Below are positions 14,009 through 24,601 of a DNA stretch of 47,609 nucleotides, piece by piece. Origin of the DNA: Bacteroidales bacterium UBA6192 (GTDB taxonomy: Bacteria; Bacteroidota; Bacteroidia; Bacteroidales; F082); contig DITE01000111.1 of the NCBI GenBank assembly GCA_002422725.1, forward strand, positions 1 to 47,609, given 5' to 3'. A model generated the notes under the pieces. The model was not told the origin of the DNA. It worked only from the letters and a program-made list of their open reading frames with translations, and ran no database searches. The number at the start of each line of letters is the position of its first letter. Position 1 is the stretch's first letter. The translations under genes and the position numbers were made by a program.

Positions 14009-16966
14009 ATGCCCGCCCGCCTGTTTATAAGGATACTGTTACTTTTCATGATCGTAAGTGAAAACTTACATGGTCAGAATCCCTATATCAGGCAAATTAC
14101 CATCAATGATGGCTTGCCTTCAAACAATGTTTACAATGTATTTCAGGACAGCCGGAAATTCATTTGGTTTGCTACCGATGCAGGTGTAGTGCGGTTCGAC
14201 GGAACCAATTTCAAAACTTATACTACTGCCGACGGACTTTCCAATAATGAAGTCATGCGCATAGAGGAAGATTCGCAGGGCCGTTTGTGGATTTTCCATC
14301 TTAATGGATGTTTCAGTTTCATCCACAAAGACATTTTATTCACTGCCCGTAATACAGCATATCTTGACAGCCTGAGCAACAACATGTACTTTCGACGGTT
14401 GTATGAAGATCCTGAAGGAAGCCTGTATTTTTACAGCAACCTGAACAGGGAAATCTTTGTACTTGACCCGGAGAATAAGGTTTCGAAATACCAGCTTATA
14501 TCGAAACAATTTCAATGCCAAAGGATATCAGGGATACGTCAGGCGAATATGATCAATAGAATCGAAAAACACGAGGGCGTATTTTGGCTGCATCTCTTAG
14601 ATGGGTTATATAAGGCAAACACACTTACAGATTCTCTCATTTCTTATCAGAACACATTTGCATTTGACAGGGCATTTAATCAGCAAAATGGTCGCTTTTT
14701 CCTTGACGCATTCAGCAAGAAAGATAAAGAGTATAAGATACTTAAATATAATGGCTTTAAGCTTGTTGACAGTTTGTTGTTCGAACACCGTAAAACAGAT
14801 GAAATCATCACAGATATATTAGAAGATAAAAACGAACATGTCTGGCTTTCATCATATTTTACAGGAATTTACATATATAAAAAAGGGGGGCTGATCCGGC
14901 ATTTCGACATTGACAAAGCACAAAATCTGCTTGAAGATCATGAAGGAAACCTATGGTTAGCAACCCTCGGTAACGGTGTCTATCGTTTCCATCCTTCCGT
15001 ACTGCAGCACGAGCATATTTATGCGCAGCAGTTCTCAGGCACGGGCATAAAAGCCCTCGCGAAAGCAAATGAGAACAGTCTTTTGCTCAGCGATGGCAGC
15101 TATTTGTATCACCTCAGCAACAATATGCTTCAGCGGTCAAGCGATCTGGTATCTGAAGGGGGCATCAATCAAATCAGCATGTTTGAAAACGGCTTGGTTA
15201 TTCTGAATGAACCCAATCAGGCCCTGAAATTCTTTTTAATGAAATACAGTAGCAATAAGAATTTCGGGCTTAAGCTTTACAGCACAAGCAACAAACCTGT
15301 GAAACAATTTGCCTTGTCGCCGGATGAAAGAAGTCTGACTGCCTTTTATCCACTTTTTTTATACGAATTTCGACAAAACCACCATGGGTTATTTGCTGAA
15401 CGAAATTTTCACGAGAGATTCACATTTGTTTTTTACAATTCATCAGGACAGTTATTCGCCAATGGAAAAGTTATTTATAAAATAGACAATGATACGATTA
15501 TACCTTATGCACCATTGAGACTGCTTTTTGGCAAAACAATCCGGCAGTATCTTAACCTGAGTAATGAAACCCAACTGTTCAACATCAGTGGTGATTCTCT
15601 TTGGTTGTTCCATGAGGACACTTTACATATGGTAACTACCCATATGGAGCAAAAACTTCCAATGCAGATCAGGTCAATGTGTTATGATGGAGATTCCATC
15701 TTGTTTATTGCTAGCAACAGCCACCTGTATTGGTGCCCGGATTTATTCGATGCCCTCGATGGCAAAAAGGTTCAGATCAACAGCTTAAACATCCGGTTCA
15801 ACAACATCCATCAAATTAAAGTCCATAATCAAATACTATATGTGGCGACAGAAGACGGACTGAGTTCTATACCCTTACATACAATTGTGAGCACAACAAC
15901 CACCAAACCAATCGCCTACTTCGGCCAGAAATTATTCAACGGAACTCCAATGATGATTGGAAACGAAACGAGTATCGTAAGAGGCAGCCATAGTTTTAGC
16001 TTTACTATGAGCAGCATTCATTTCTCAGCCGAAAAAGCCACATATGCATATATGCTGGAAGGCATGGATACTGGCTGGACAATTCAGCAAAGCAGTAATA
16101 TTGTTTATCAGGACCTCAATCCGGGGAAATATGCATTTAAGTTTAAAGCCAGACTTCCTAACAGTGAGTGGAGCAATGAAATGCATCATTACATTCACGT
16201 TAAACCCACTTTTTTGCAGCATCCATTGTCTATTTTAGCAGTTGCAATGTGCTTTGCCGGTTTACTTTCCGGCCTTTACATCCGCCGAAAGAACAAATTG
16301 CTTAGGGAGCAGGAAACAGCCCATCAAATGCTGCTTCTTGAGCAAAAAGCACTAAATGCACTGATGAACCCACATTTTATTTTTAACACACTTGGGTCAA
16401 TACAAAGTTATATCCTTAATAACAACCCATCCGATGCAGGCTTGTACCTTTCACAATTTGCCAGACTTATCAGGCAGAATATGAACGCAATCAAAACCAG
16501 CATGATACCTCTGGATGAAGAGGTTGATCGGCTGCGCAACTACCTCGACCTTGAAAGGTTGCGGATGAACAACCGTTTCAGCTTTGTGATTGACATAGCC
16601 GATGGCATTGAAGAGGATGTATTGATACCCACCATGATCATTCAACCCATTATTGAAAATGCGATATGGCATGGGATTTCGGGTCTGGAAGGCGGAGGTG
16701 TTATTGGCATATATGTCACAAAAATAGATGAGAAGTCTTTGCGTATTGTGGTGGAGGACAATGGGATTGGGATTGAAAAGGCCGCTTTACAAACCCGGCA
16801 AAAGGACTCTCATCTGCAAATAGGGATGGATCTGACTATGAAAAGACTTGAGCTAATTGGTAAAAAACTGAAAGTTGAAACCAGCATAACCAACGCACCA
16901 ATGCATCCTGATAGCCCCTATCCGGGAACAAAAGTAGCTATTATTGTGCCCTTTGTACTTGATTAA
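14009..16966 (+). CDS. Beta-propeller sensor histidine kinase (LytS/HisKA_2-like, Y_Y_Y)
   Basis: The 985-residue membrane protein starts with a signal peptide (RILLLFMIVSENLHGQ). A periplasmic region with two-component-regulator propeller repeats follows, for example ITINDGLPSNNVYNVFQD and YTTADGLSNNEVMRIEED, and then a Y_Y_Y Ig-like domain around 655..720. One transmembrane helix (about 733..753, LSILAVAMCFAGLLSGLYI) leads to a His_kinase domain with H789 in NPHFIFNTLGSIQSYI and a C-terminal ATPase with IIQPIIENAIWHG and VEDNGIGIE. Unlike SusR-type hybrid regulators it has no fused receiver or AraC domain and uses the separate LytTR protein upstream. Propeller sensors of this phylum often sense glycans or envelope signals; the ligand is unknown. 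Confidence 0.92.
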   Translation: MPARLFIRILLLFMIVSENLHGQNPYIRQITINDGLPSNNVYNVFQDSRKFIWFATDAGVVRFDGTNFKTYTTADGLSNNEVMRIEEDSQGRLWIFHLNGCFSFIHKDILFTARNTAYLDSLSNNMYFRRLYEDPEGSLYFYSNLNREIFVLDPENKVSKYQLISKQFQCQRISGIRQANMINRIEKHEGVFWLHLLDGLYKANTLTDSLISYQNTFAFDRAFNQQNGRFFLDAFSKKDKEYKILKYNGFKLVDSLLFEHRKTDEIITDILEDKNEHVWLSSYFTGIYIYKKGGLIRHFDIDKAQNLLEDHEGNLWLATLGNGVYRFHPSVLQHEHIYAQQFSGTGIKALAKANENSLLLSDGSYLYHLSNNMLQRSSDLVSEGGINQISMFENGLVILNEPNQALKFFLMKYSSNKNFGLKLYSTSNKPVKQFALSPDERSLTAFYPLFLYEFRQNHHGLFAERNFHERFTFVFYNSSGQLFANGKVIYKIDNDTIIPYAPLRLLFGKTIRQYLNLSNETQLFNISGDSLWLFHEDTLHMVTTHMEQKLPMQIRSMCYDGDSILFIASNSHLYWCPDLFDALDGKKVQINSLNIRFNNIHQIKVHNQILYVATEDGLSSIPLHTIVSTTTTKPIAYFGQKLFNGTPMMIGNETSIVRGSHSFSFTMSSIHFSAEKATYAYMLEGMDTGWTIQQSSNIVYQDLNPGKYAFKFKARLPNSEWSNEMHHYIHVKPTFLQHPLSILAVAMCFAGLLSGLYIRRKNKLLREQETAHQMLLLEQKALNALMNPHFIFNTLGSIQSYILNNNPSDAGLYLSQFARLIRQNMNAIKTSMIPLDEEVDRLRNYLDLERLRMNNRFSFVIDIADGIEEDVLIPTMIIQPIIENAIWHGISGLEGGGVIGIYVTKIDEKSLRIVVEDNGIGIEKAALQTRQKDSHLQIGMDLTMKRLELIGKKLKVETSITNAPMHPDSPYPGTKVAIIVPFVLD

Positions 16967-17603
16967 ACTTAATTCCAAGCCTGCTAAATCTTCCGCTTAA
17001 AGCAATGAATGACGCGATAATTAAGGACAGCCATCTCTGGTGCAGTTACAAATGAAAGCGAGGTAGCCAGATCAACCATAAAACGTATGGAACAATCAGC
17101 ACAAAAAATAAGGTCTATTGCCCAGGCAGGAACGATCAGCATCAGGAGTAAATATCGTTCCCCGCTTTGATCTTCAGAGGTGTTCCGAACATATGTCTGA
17201 ACGTTGGTTGCAGCACCCCCGGATAAGCATCCATGATGGTAATGGTTGAGCTGAAATGGTTGTAAATGCAACCAAAACGAACAAGAGATTACTGGCTATT
17301 CTTCTTCCGTTAGTAGGTCACAATGAATCATTCACACAACAGATAATACCATTGGCTCATTTGTTTAGCTTTTAGCATTTCAGATTTCATAGTATTACAA
17401 TGAATTCATACGATGTAACCATGAGTTTTCATTTTTTCTAAATGTTATATGTCAATCGAATTGTATGCTGAGAAGTGAATAGAGATAAGTTCGTGAAAAA
17501 AAATTTGTCGTTTTAATCGCCCTATATAAAGGGTGAATGACACGTATAAATGCATAAATATTTGGGCGATAATTAAATAGTTGTTAATCAAAAACAGAAT
17601 GAA
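16967..17603. other. 637-base intergenic region without a supported gene
   Basis: I see no convincing gene here. A minus-strand frame (16984..17271) looks random. The near-perfect inverted repeat CCCTATATAAAGGG at 17520..17533 lies 70 bases before the OmpA-family start and could be an operator. AATATTTG at 17557..17564 is one base off the -7 consensus. AT content rises towards the OmpA-family gene, as expected of a promoter region. Confidence 0.4.
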
Positions 17604-19334
17604 ATGAAACGAATTAACTTATTAGCACTAATACTATTTTTGGCGGGCACCTCTGCTTTAGCACAAAATGAAAAGCCTGAAAAGGCAAAACCCTACAAGA
17701 ACGAATTATCTATATCTGCTCGCGGAGGTTATGATATTCTCCAGTGGTATCGCAACAACATGCCCTTCATAGATTATAAAGGAGGAATTATGGGCGGTGT
17801 TTCGGTGGATTATTTCTGGAGATCAGTTGGAATAGGTGTGGATGTTGATTATTTGCGTAACAAGCCAAAAAACACATTTCCTACTGTTAATTTGTATAAT
17901 ACCGATTATAATCCTATTGAGCTTATAAGTGATTTCAAACTTACAGAAGATCCCGTAACCAGGGTTTTCTACGGATTAGGTCCTGGATTCAGGTATGTAG
18001 GATGGAATCGTAAATTTAGTGTACAGCTCGATATTCGTGCAGGTTTGGCCTCAATTAAGGGAGGCTATACACAACTGTCAGCCACAATTCCTGCTCCCAT
18101 CTTATTGAATTTTCATGCGGGATACAAAGACAATTTTGTGCTAACGGGAAAAGCTCAGCTGAGATTCAATTATTTTATTAGCGAACGTTTTGGTGTCACT
18201 GCTGGCACTTATTTTATGCATCATTTTGGCGCAAAAAGTGATACGGCATTTTCCGTAAGCAGCCAGTATTATCAAGTTACACCGGAAGGTGAACTATACT
18301 TAACGGGCAAAGAATTTGTTGCTGAACGCAATTCAGTCAAGAACAACATATCCTCTTTAGGTGTCTTTGGGGGCGTCATTTTCCGGTTTGGAGCTTCAAC
18401 AAAGCCAGATGAGATATGTAAAAACTGTAATTACGGATTAACGGTTACTGCCAGAGACAAATATACAGGCGAAGTACTGCCTGATACTGATATTGCAGTT
18501 TTCAACCTCGAAGGAGTAGTTATAAAAACAGGAAAAACAAATTCCTTTGGAATGGTTTCATTCGACGATCTGACCCCTGCCACATACTCTATTGAAGGCA
18601 AGCTACATGGTATTTCCCTTGAAAAGACGGTCATAACAAAAGCCGAATTTGAACCTGATAAAAATGTCCAGAAAGAAATTGTTTATGCAGATAGAAGTTT
18701 CATTATAAATGGTGTAGCATATACATGCAACACAATTAATCCAATAACCGGGGTAACAGTGATTCTTGAAAACAATGAGAAAGCCATCCGAAAATCAACC
18801 ATCACAGATACGCAGGGAAGATTTGTGTTACACCTGCCTGAAACTGGAATATATAGTTTGTACGGCAAAAAGGCCAATTTCTTTTCTCAAATCGAAGAAA
18901 TTAATGCGTCAGTATACAACCGTGAAAAAAACCTGTTTATAAAGCTCGAATTGTGTGCTCAGGAAATTGAATGTGATAAAAATATTAAACTGGAGAACAT
19001 TCATTATGACCTGGATAAAGCGTTCATCAGAACGGATGCCATGCCTGAGCTCAACAAGCTGGTTCAGTTCATGACAGATAATACATCAGTAAATATCGAA
19101 CTTGGATCGCATACCGACAGTCGTGCGTCCGATGAATACAATCAGCTTCTTTCACAAAACAGGGCTAATGCTGCAGTTGATTACATTGTGTCGAGAGGCA
19201 TCGAACGTAGCAGGATTATTGCAATAGGATATGGGGAATCACGCTTGCTGAATCGTTGTGCTGATGGAGTATCATGCTCTGAAACTGAGCATCAGCTAAA
19301 CAGACGAACAGAGTTCAAGGTAATTTGCCCATGA
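17604..19334 (+). CDS. OmpA-family outer-membrane protein with beta-barrel and SpaA/CNA-like repeats
   Basis: The 576-residue protein has a signal peptide (LLALILFLAGTSALAQN). A predicted outer-membrane beta-barrel of about 250 residues follows (GGYDILQWYRNNMPFIDYKGG onwards). Next are two carboxypeptidase-regulatory or SpaA-like beta domains, DKYTGEVLPDTDIAVFNLEG and VAYTCNTINPITGVTVILEN. The C-terminal OmpA/Pal peptidoglycan-binding domain (about 465..576) has IHYDLDKAFIRTDA, LGSHTDSRASDEYN and LSQNRANAAVDYIVSRGI. It likely ties the outer membrane to peptidoglycan. It is monocistronic: a long untranslated region precedes it and a strong hairpin (19384..19418) follows. Gliding or T9SS-associated PorE-like roles are possible but not shown. 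Confidence 0.88.
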   Translation: MKRINLLALILFLAGTSALAQNEKPEKAKPYKNELSISARGGYDILQWYRNNMPFIDYKGGIMGGVSVDYFWRSVGIGVDVDYLRNKPKNTFPTVNLYNTDYNPIELISDFKLTEDPVTRVFYGLGPGFRYVGWNRKFSVQLDIRAGLASIKGGYTQLSATIPAPILLNFHAGYKDNFVLTGKAQLRFNYFISERFGVTAGTYFMHHFGAKSDTAFSVSSQYYQVTPEGELYLTGKEFVAERNSVKNNISSLGVFGGVIFRFGASTKPDEICKNCNYGLTVTARDKYTGEVLPDTDIAVFNLEGVVIKTGKTNSFGMVSFDDLTPATYSIEGKLHGISLEKTVITKAEFEPDKNVQKEIVYADRSFIINGVAYTCNTINPITGVTVILENNEKAIRKSTITDTQGRFVLHLPETGIYSLYGKKANFFSQIEEINASVYNREKNLFIKLELCAQEIECDKNIKLENIHYDLDKAFIRTDAMPELNKLVQFMTDNTSVNIELGSHTDSRASDEYNQLLSQNRANAAVDYIVSRGIERSRIIAIGYGESRLLNRCADGVSCSETEHQLNRRTEFKVICP

Positions 19335-19383
19335 GTTTGTAGTGAACATTGTCTTATAAGAACAATAAGCAAACATTAAATTT

Positions 19384-19418
19384 GGATGAGTCAGTTAAAA
19401 TAGCAAACTGACTCATCC
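19384..19418 (+). terminator. Perfect 13-bp hairpin after the OmpA-family gene
   Basis: GGATGAGTCAGTT (19384..19396) and AACTGACTCATCC (19406..19418) form a perfect 13-bp stem with a nine-base loop, 50 bases after the stop codon. There is no clean T-run after it, so it may stabilise the mRNA end rather than act as a simple intrinsic terminator. Confidence 0.55.
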
Positions 19419-20148
19419 TCAATTAGTAAAACCCTACGACCAGAGAACGTGCCTGACTCATGGCTACAAAGACATTAATTCCGCTCCTTTTGTTTCAATT
19501 AACATTACACTGTTAGGTTGGAATTGAATCAATTCCATTGTGTTATAAGCAATACCAAATTGTAGTATTTTATCATATCCCAATTCAGCAATTAATCCTT
19601 CCAATAAGGAGTAAGTTTGCTATTTTATACGCTACTGGATTGATTCTTTAGAGTAATGCAAATCGTTTTTATCGCAGATCTCACCCATCATTTTACTTAA
19701 TCCACAGATACTTATTCTGATTGAAAAGGCAATAGCATTCATGGCTAGGATAAGAATCGCTTATAAAATTGATGGTACTCTCTTGCAAACGACTATAGTT
19801 TTTTGAGAACAGTTTAGGAATTCAACTGCTTTGATTTTGATGAAATCAGACCGGGAATTGAAAATCCGGAATCTCGTTTTTGGAGAATGCTAACTTGTAG
19901 TTTCTCTCAATTGCTTTCCAGAATACGATTTGTATCTGCTCCCTGATGTTCATTCAGCGACCCTATAATAGCAGGATAACTCATTGAGGTTATATACCGA
20001 ACACAAAATTGTATATACCTTTCATAGTTGTAAAGGCGCCATATACGAATTCAGGCAGCGAACCCCTTATTAAAAGCCTACCTTTCAAGTTAATTTATGG
20101 TTACCTACCTAGATTTCACAGCATTGAGTATAATCAATAAATAATTAT
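19419..20148. other. 730-base AT-rich intergenic region without a supported gene
   Basis: All six frames are broken by stops, and I see no tRNA, repeat or remnant that I recognise. The region precedes the secreted SBBP-repeat protein and must hold its promoter, but no exact TAnnTTTG with a good -33 element stands out. Confidence 0.4.
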
Positions 20149-23100
20149 ATGCATATACTAGTCAAAAAGTGGAGTTCTTTAGCATTATTAATAATGCTTC
20201 ATCCAGCACTGTGGTGCCAGAACAGTCAAGAGCATAGCCGCGGCTTATGCACGTTCAATGGATTTTATGCCGATATCAATGGTTTCCCCATTGAATCTGA
20301 GGCAGTGGGGTTCTCTTTGCCCTTGCCGCCACAAATTCAATCATTGCCGGGTACACCCAGTGCACAGTTGCCCCCTTCAGCATTTTTGCAGCCTTCAAAC
20401 ACATCTGCACTAAACCCACTTAACAACGACCTTGTTTACCTATTGGGATCATATGGGGTAATGTTGCATTATGATGCTGCACTTGAGACAAATACGGCAG
20501 TGGCTGTTTCAGAGCTGGTTACTGCACCCGTGTTTTTAAACAATCAACTGTATGGCTTGAAAATCATTGAATCCACGCCGGGTTTTCCGGCTACCGTGGA
20601 ACTCGTTACCATAGGGTTGAACGGAATTGTAACGCCCGGACCGCAGTTCTCTTCGGGATATGTACTTGAAAGTTACTTTCATGGCGATCAAATTGCCGCT
20701 GCCACCGATGGCATCGATGAGTTGTATTTTTTAACATTCACGAACCTGCTCATCATTTCAAATATTAGCTCAGGCAGTCCAGTGGCATGCTTTATTAATA
20801 TTGAACCCGGATTCGACTTCCTAACAAACTGGCATAGTTTCTACGGACTTTCTTTTGCCGAACCCGACAGGCTGCTTGCCATTCACCAATCGGACAGTGA
20901 ATTGGATATTGTTGAAATAAATTTTGACCTAGTAACCTGCAGCGCAACCTATAACCCGCTTTTCGACCTGAACCTTGTGCCACCTTCTGCTGAAGGATGG
21001 GTAATCAGCCTCGACTTCTACAGCAATGCTTACCTGGCTTGTCAGGATAAGTATTATTTCACTACAATAGAAGAATTTGGCACTTCCTCATCGCGTCTTG
21101 TGGAAGTTGATTTGAGCAACCAGACTTTTTCGGTTCATGTCTTACCTGAATTTTTGTTCGGTTTAGAGCTTGTTTCGGATGATTGTTGCAATCAGGCAAG
21201 CTACGATTGCGATCAGCTGGAATGGGCCGAACAAGCCGGTGGAAATTCCCACGACTATGGTAGCTCAGTAGCTGTGGATGCAGATGGCAACATATTTACA
21301 ACAGGCACTTTTATGGGCACTGCCCAGTTTGGAACACATTCACTTACTTCCAGTGGGCCAAGTGATGCATTTGTAGCGAAGCAAGACCCTGCGGGCAACT
21401 TTTTATGGGCAAGCCGGTTGGGTGGCACGAACGGCGATAGTGGTTTCGATATTGCCTTGGCGCCAAACGGGTTTGTGTATATTTCTGGATATCAAATCCT
21501 TACCACTTTTGATGCTTTTGTGGCTTGTTTTGACCAGCAAGGCCAGCATCAATGGACAACATATGGTACCGGTTCCACAAATGCCATTGCCAATTCGGTA
21601 GCAGTTGATGATGATGGGTTTATTTATTTCACCGGCAATTTCTATGGGTCGGTTACCTTTGGGCAAACCAACCTTCAAGCACATGGCTTGGGTGATGTAT
21701 TTGTAGTAAAAATGAACCATAACCAAACCATACATTGGGTAAAGCATTTTGGCGGCGATTTGAATGATGCGGCCACAGGTATTGCGGTTGACAACAACGG
21801 AAAAGTGTTCGTTACAGGGAGTTTTGAAGCAACATTGAGTTTTGGGACAGGGCTGCCAGTGCTTGCTTCAGCAGGCGAACAAGATGCTTATTTGGTGTGT
21901 TTCGATGAGGCAGGTGTATTTCAATGGGCCGAGCGTATGGGTGGGCCTATGCCTGATTTTTCGTATGATGTGGTAGCTGATTCGGATGGCAGTTCCTATA
22001 TTGTAGGATATATGGGCTCTGTTGGTCCGGTAACCGGTTTTTGTCCGGGCAATCTAATTCCCGGTGGAATGGCAGACATATTTGTCGCCAAATTCCTGGA
22101 TGATGGCACATGCAGTTGGACGGCTCATTTCGAGGGCGTTGACCCAGCTTCAATTGGAAAAGGCTTTTCCATTGCCCTCAATCCTGACGAAACCTTCGTG
22201 TTTACAAGCGGGGTGTTTATAGGCACCATCGATTTTGATCCCGGTGCAGCCACCGAACACCGCACATCTGCCCCCGGCTCAACTGATATGTATATCTCAA
22301 TTTTAACAAGCGGCACAGGCGATTATGTTTCGGTGTATCAAATGCAGGGCAACAATGGCGCTGGAGGTTTTGATCTCGACTTAATCAATGCCATTATAGT
22401 TGATCATAACGGCTGTTTTTACACCACAGGCGGGTTTGTTGGAACTGTTGACTTTAACCCGAATCCCATCATGGATTATCTGCTCACAGCTGATGGCCCC
22501 AAGGATGCTTTTGTGCAAAAATTCTGTTGTTGCTGCCAGGATCAGTCCGACTACCTTGGGCTGGTTGCACAAGGTCTTACTGCAGTCATTGACGAACAAA
22601 CCTGTGAAGTAACGATTACTGCCCCGCAATTTGGTTCGTGCCATTGGTTCACAACCGACGGGCCCTTCTGGGGGGATGGCACAACACCCCAGGCAGGATA
22701 TACGCCTGCACACGGTTCATGGACACATACCTATGCGCAGTCGGGCACCTATACTATTTGTATAACCGTGGTGGAACTCGATGAAAATGGAGATGAATGC
22801 TGGCAACCCCAGCAAATGTGTATTCAGGTAACAATTTGCTGCCCCGATATCACAACCATTACCATTCCGACATTAACTGACATTTGCCGTACTACTGGCT
22901 TGCATTATGTGCCCATTACCTATAATGGACCATGCACAGTGAATCAGGTGCAATGGTACGTTAAAGATTGTAATGCAACTTCATGGCCCACTAATTACTA
23001 TCAGTTAAGCAACGGCCTATCTGATTTACTGATCCTTCCAAATCATTTTCCTTCCAGTGTGTCATGCCTCGAAGTAAAAGCACTGGTATGGATTGACGGT

Positions 23101-24591
23101 TCTGGTTGTTGCTCCAACCTTAGCTTACCGCTCGAATCAAATATTGGTGAAATTCAACTATGCAGTACATTGGGGCTGAGTATTGACAACCCCAATCTTG
23201 CAGCCTATTGTGGCACCATGACCCCCTTGCCGCTTACAGCCCAACCTGTGGTGATTGATTGCGATTACGACTTTTTAGAATGGTATTATAGGGGCGACCT
23301 GGTTTCGACCGACTTGAATTATCAGCCTCCACAATTGGATTTTGATGGTTCAACACCTTGTTTTACGGACCATGTTTTCGTTTTAAAGGCAGGCAATATT
23401 TGCGGCATAGTTACAACATCCGTATCAATAAGAATTTATGATGACGTTGCCCCCTATGGGGATCTGTACCTGCACCCCTATACACCAATGCCTTTATGCT
23501 ACGGTGAGGATGCAACCCTGGTGTATGATGAAATCTGCTCTGGTCCACCATCGCAATGGACCTGGTATCACAGCACCACCCAACCACCTGTTTACGTGCC
23601 TGTCCCAAATACTGGTTCAGCCAATTCGGTTTACAACACCAACAAGCTTTACGAAACCACATGGTTTATGGTTGAGAAACAAAACGGTGTGTGCCCTCCA
23701 GTAAATATAGAATACCTTGTTGAAGTAAAAGAGCCTTTGAGTATTTCATACTTCAATGCGGAGGTGGATTACAACTATTCAAGCCACCTGAAATTAGAAG
23801 TGCACTTTACGCCTTCACCAGTGGCTGGCAATTGCGAATACATCATCAGATGGTACCGCAATAATGTTTGGTTAATCAACTCCTACACCTCCTTATCTCC
23901 GACAATATATCACCATTATGTGCCATCAGGGCAATTCGAAGGGTATTATTATGCCGTCGTTCAGGATGATTGCTGTCCCTATGAAGCCGTTTCCGATGTG
24001 GCAATAATTGATCCCGATTGTATACCTGTAATAGCAGGTCCGTGCTATAAATGCAACAACGACCACACGCCCATTACTTTAGTTGGCGACATGATTATTC
24101 CTCCCGATACGCCATGCCCATACATAGGCCAGTGCACTTATCAATGGTACGACAACAGCCCCGGACAACCTCAAATGGTGATTATTCCCGGTGCGACAAA
24201 TTTGGTTCTTGACGCTCCGGATGTTGGTATTTATGTGCTTGAGTCGAATTGCAACGGACTAATCCAGTATGCCGATTTTACAATTGAACGATGCGATCCA
24301 TGCGCATCTGGTTTACTGGGCATAACAAACAACATATGTGTGGAGGTGTATCCCAATCCGGCCAGCCACCGTGTAATGGTAGGATTCGAGCCTGCCCCTA
24401 CAGTCAATATGGTAATACAACTACTTGATATTTATGGCAGTGTGTTAACGATAGATCATATAGGTGCAGGCACTAATTTGCATGGTATTCCCGTGCATGC
24501 TTACAAACCAGGCATTTATCTGCTACAATTGCTGCAGGATGGTAAACTGGTGTGGATGGACAAGGTGGTAATAATGAATCAGCAACATTAA
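20149..24591 (+). CDS. Large secreted protein: SBBP beta-propeller, PKD-like and Ig-like regions, T9SS sorting domain
   Basis: The 1480-residue protein has a signal peptide (LALLIMLHPALWCQNSQ). From about 357 to 795 it carries SBBP-type propeller repeats of 50 to 60 residues with the refrain SSVAVDADGNIFTTGTFMG and the phrase DAFVAKQDPAGNFLWA. A PKD-like stretch around 840 follows (GSWTHTYAQSGTYTICITV), then Cys-rich Ig-like segments with repeated WYY/QWY motifs. The last 75 residues are a type A T9SS sorting domain: VEVYPNPASHRVMV and then GIYLLQLLQDGKLVWMDKVV. It would cross the outer membrane through the type IX machinery and be anchored or released. The LamG-domain protein follows after 10 bases. 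Function is likely adhesion or matrix; no catalytic motif is seen. Confidence 0.87.
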   Translation: MHILVKKWSSLALLIMLHPALWCQNSQEHSRGLCTFNGFYADINGFPIESEAVGFSLPLPPQIQSLPGTPSAQLPPSAFLQPSNTSALNPLNNDLVYLLGSYGVMLHYDAALETNTAVAVSELVTAPVFLNNQLYGLKIIESTPGFPATVELVTIGLNGIVTPGPQFSSGYVLESYFHGDQIAAATDGIDELYFLTFTNLLIISNISSGSPVACFINIEPGFDFLTNWHSFYGLSFAEPDRLLAIHQSDSELDIVEINFDLVTCSATYNPLFDLNLVPPSAEGWVISLDFYSNAYLACQDKYYFTTIEEFGTSSSRLVEVDLSNQTFSVHVLPEFLFGLELVSDDCCNQASYDCDQLEWAEQAGGNSHDYGSSVAVDADGNIFTTGTFMGTAQFGTHSLTSSGPSDAFVAKQDPAGNFLWASRLGGTNGDSGFDIALAPNGFVYISGYQILTTFDAFVACFDQQGQHQWTTYGTGSTNAIANSVAVDDDGFIYFTGNFYGSVTFGQTNLQAHGLGDVFVVKMNHNQTIHWVKHFGGDLNDAATGIAVDNNGKVFVTGSFEATLSFGTGLPVLASAGEQDAYLVCFDEAGVFQWAERMGGPMPDFSYDVVADSDGSSYIVGYMGSVGPVTGFCPGNLIPGGMADIFVAKFLDDGTCSWTAHFEGVDPASIGKGFSIALNPDETFVFTSGVFIGTIDFDPGAATEHRTSAPGSTDMYISILTSGTGDYVSVYQMQGNNGAGGFDLDLINAIIVDHNGCFYTTGGFVGTVDFNPNPIMDYLLTADGPKDAFVQKFCCCCQDQSDYLGLVAQGLTAVIDEQTCEVTITAPQFGSCHWFTTDGPFWGDGTTPQAGYTPAHGSWTHTYAQSGTYTICITVVELDENGDECWQPQQMCIQVTICCPDITTITIPTLTDICRTTGLHYVPITYNGPCTVNQVQWYVKDCNATSWPTNYYQLSNGLSDLLILPNHFPSSVSCLEVKALVWIDGSGCCSNLSLPLESNIGEIQLCSTLGLSIDNPNLAAYCGTMTPLPLTAQPVVIDCDYDFLEWYYRGDLVSTDLNYQPPQLDFDGSTPCFTDHVFVLKAGNICGIVTTSVSIRIYDDVAPYGDLYLHPYTPMPLCYGEDATLVYDEICSGPPSQWTWYHSTTQPPVYVPVPNTGSANSVYNTNKLYETTWFMVEKQNGVCPPVNIEYLVEVKEPLSISYFNAEVDYNYSSHLKLEVHFTPSPVAGNCEYIIRWYRNNVWLINSYTSLSPTIYHHYVPSGQFEGYYYAVVQDDCCPYEAVSDVAIIDPDCIPVIAGPCYKCNNDHTPITLVGDMIIPPDTPCPYIGQCTYQWYDNSPGQPQMVIIPGATNLVLDAPDVGIYVLESNCNGLIQYADFTIERCDPCASGLLGITNNICVEVYPNPASHRVMVGFEPAPTVNMVIQLLDIYGSVLTIDHIGAGTNLHGIPVHAYKPGIYLLQLLQDGKLVWMDKVVIMNQQH

Positions 24592-24601
24592 GTTATCGAT
24601 T

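Noticed and set aside
16984..17271. Minus-strand 95-codon frame after the sensor kinase, and a plus-strand run that reads STIKRMEQSAQKIRSIAQAG
   Set aside because: Neither has a recognisable domain, a good start context or a conserved neighbour. The plus-strand run faintly resembles a chemoreceptor-like coiled coil but is too short to support.
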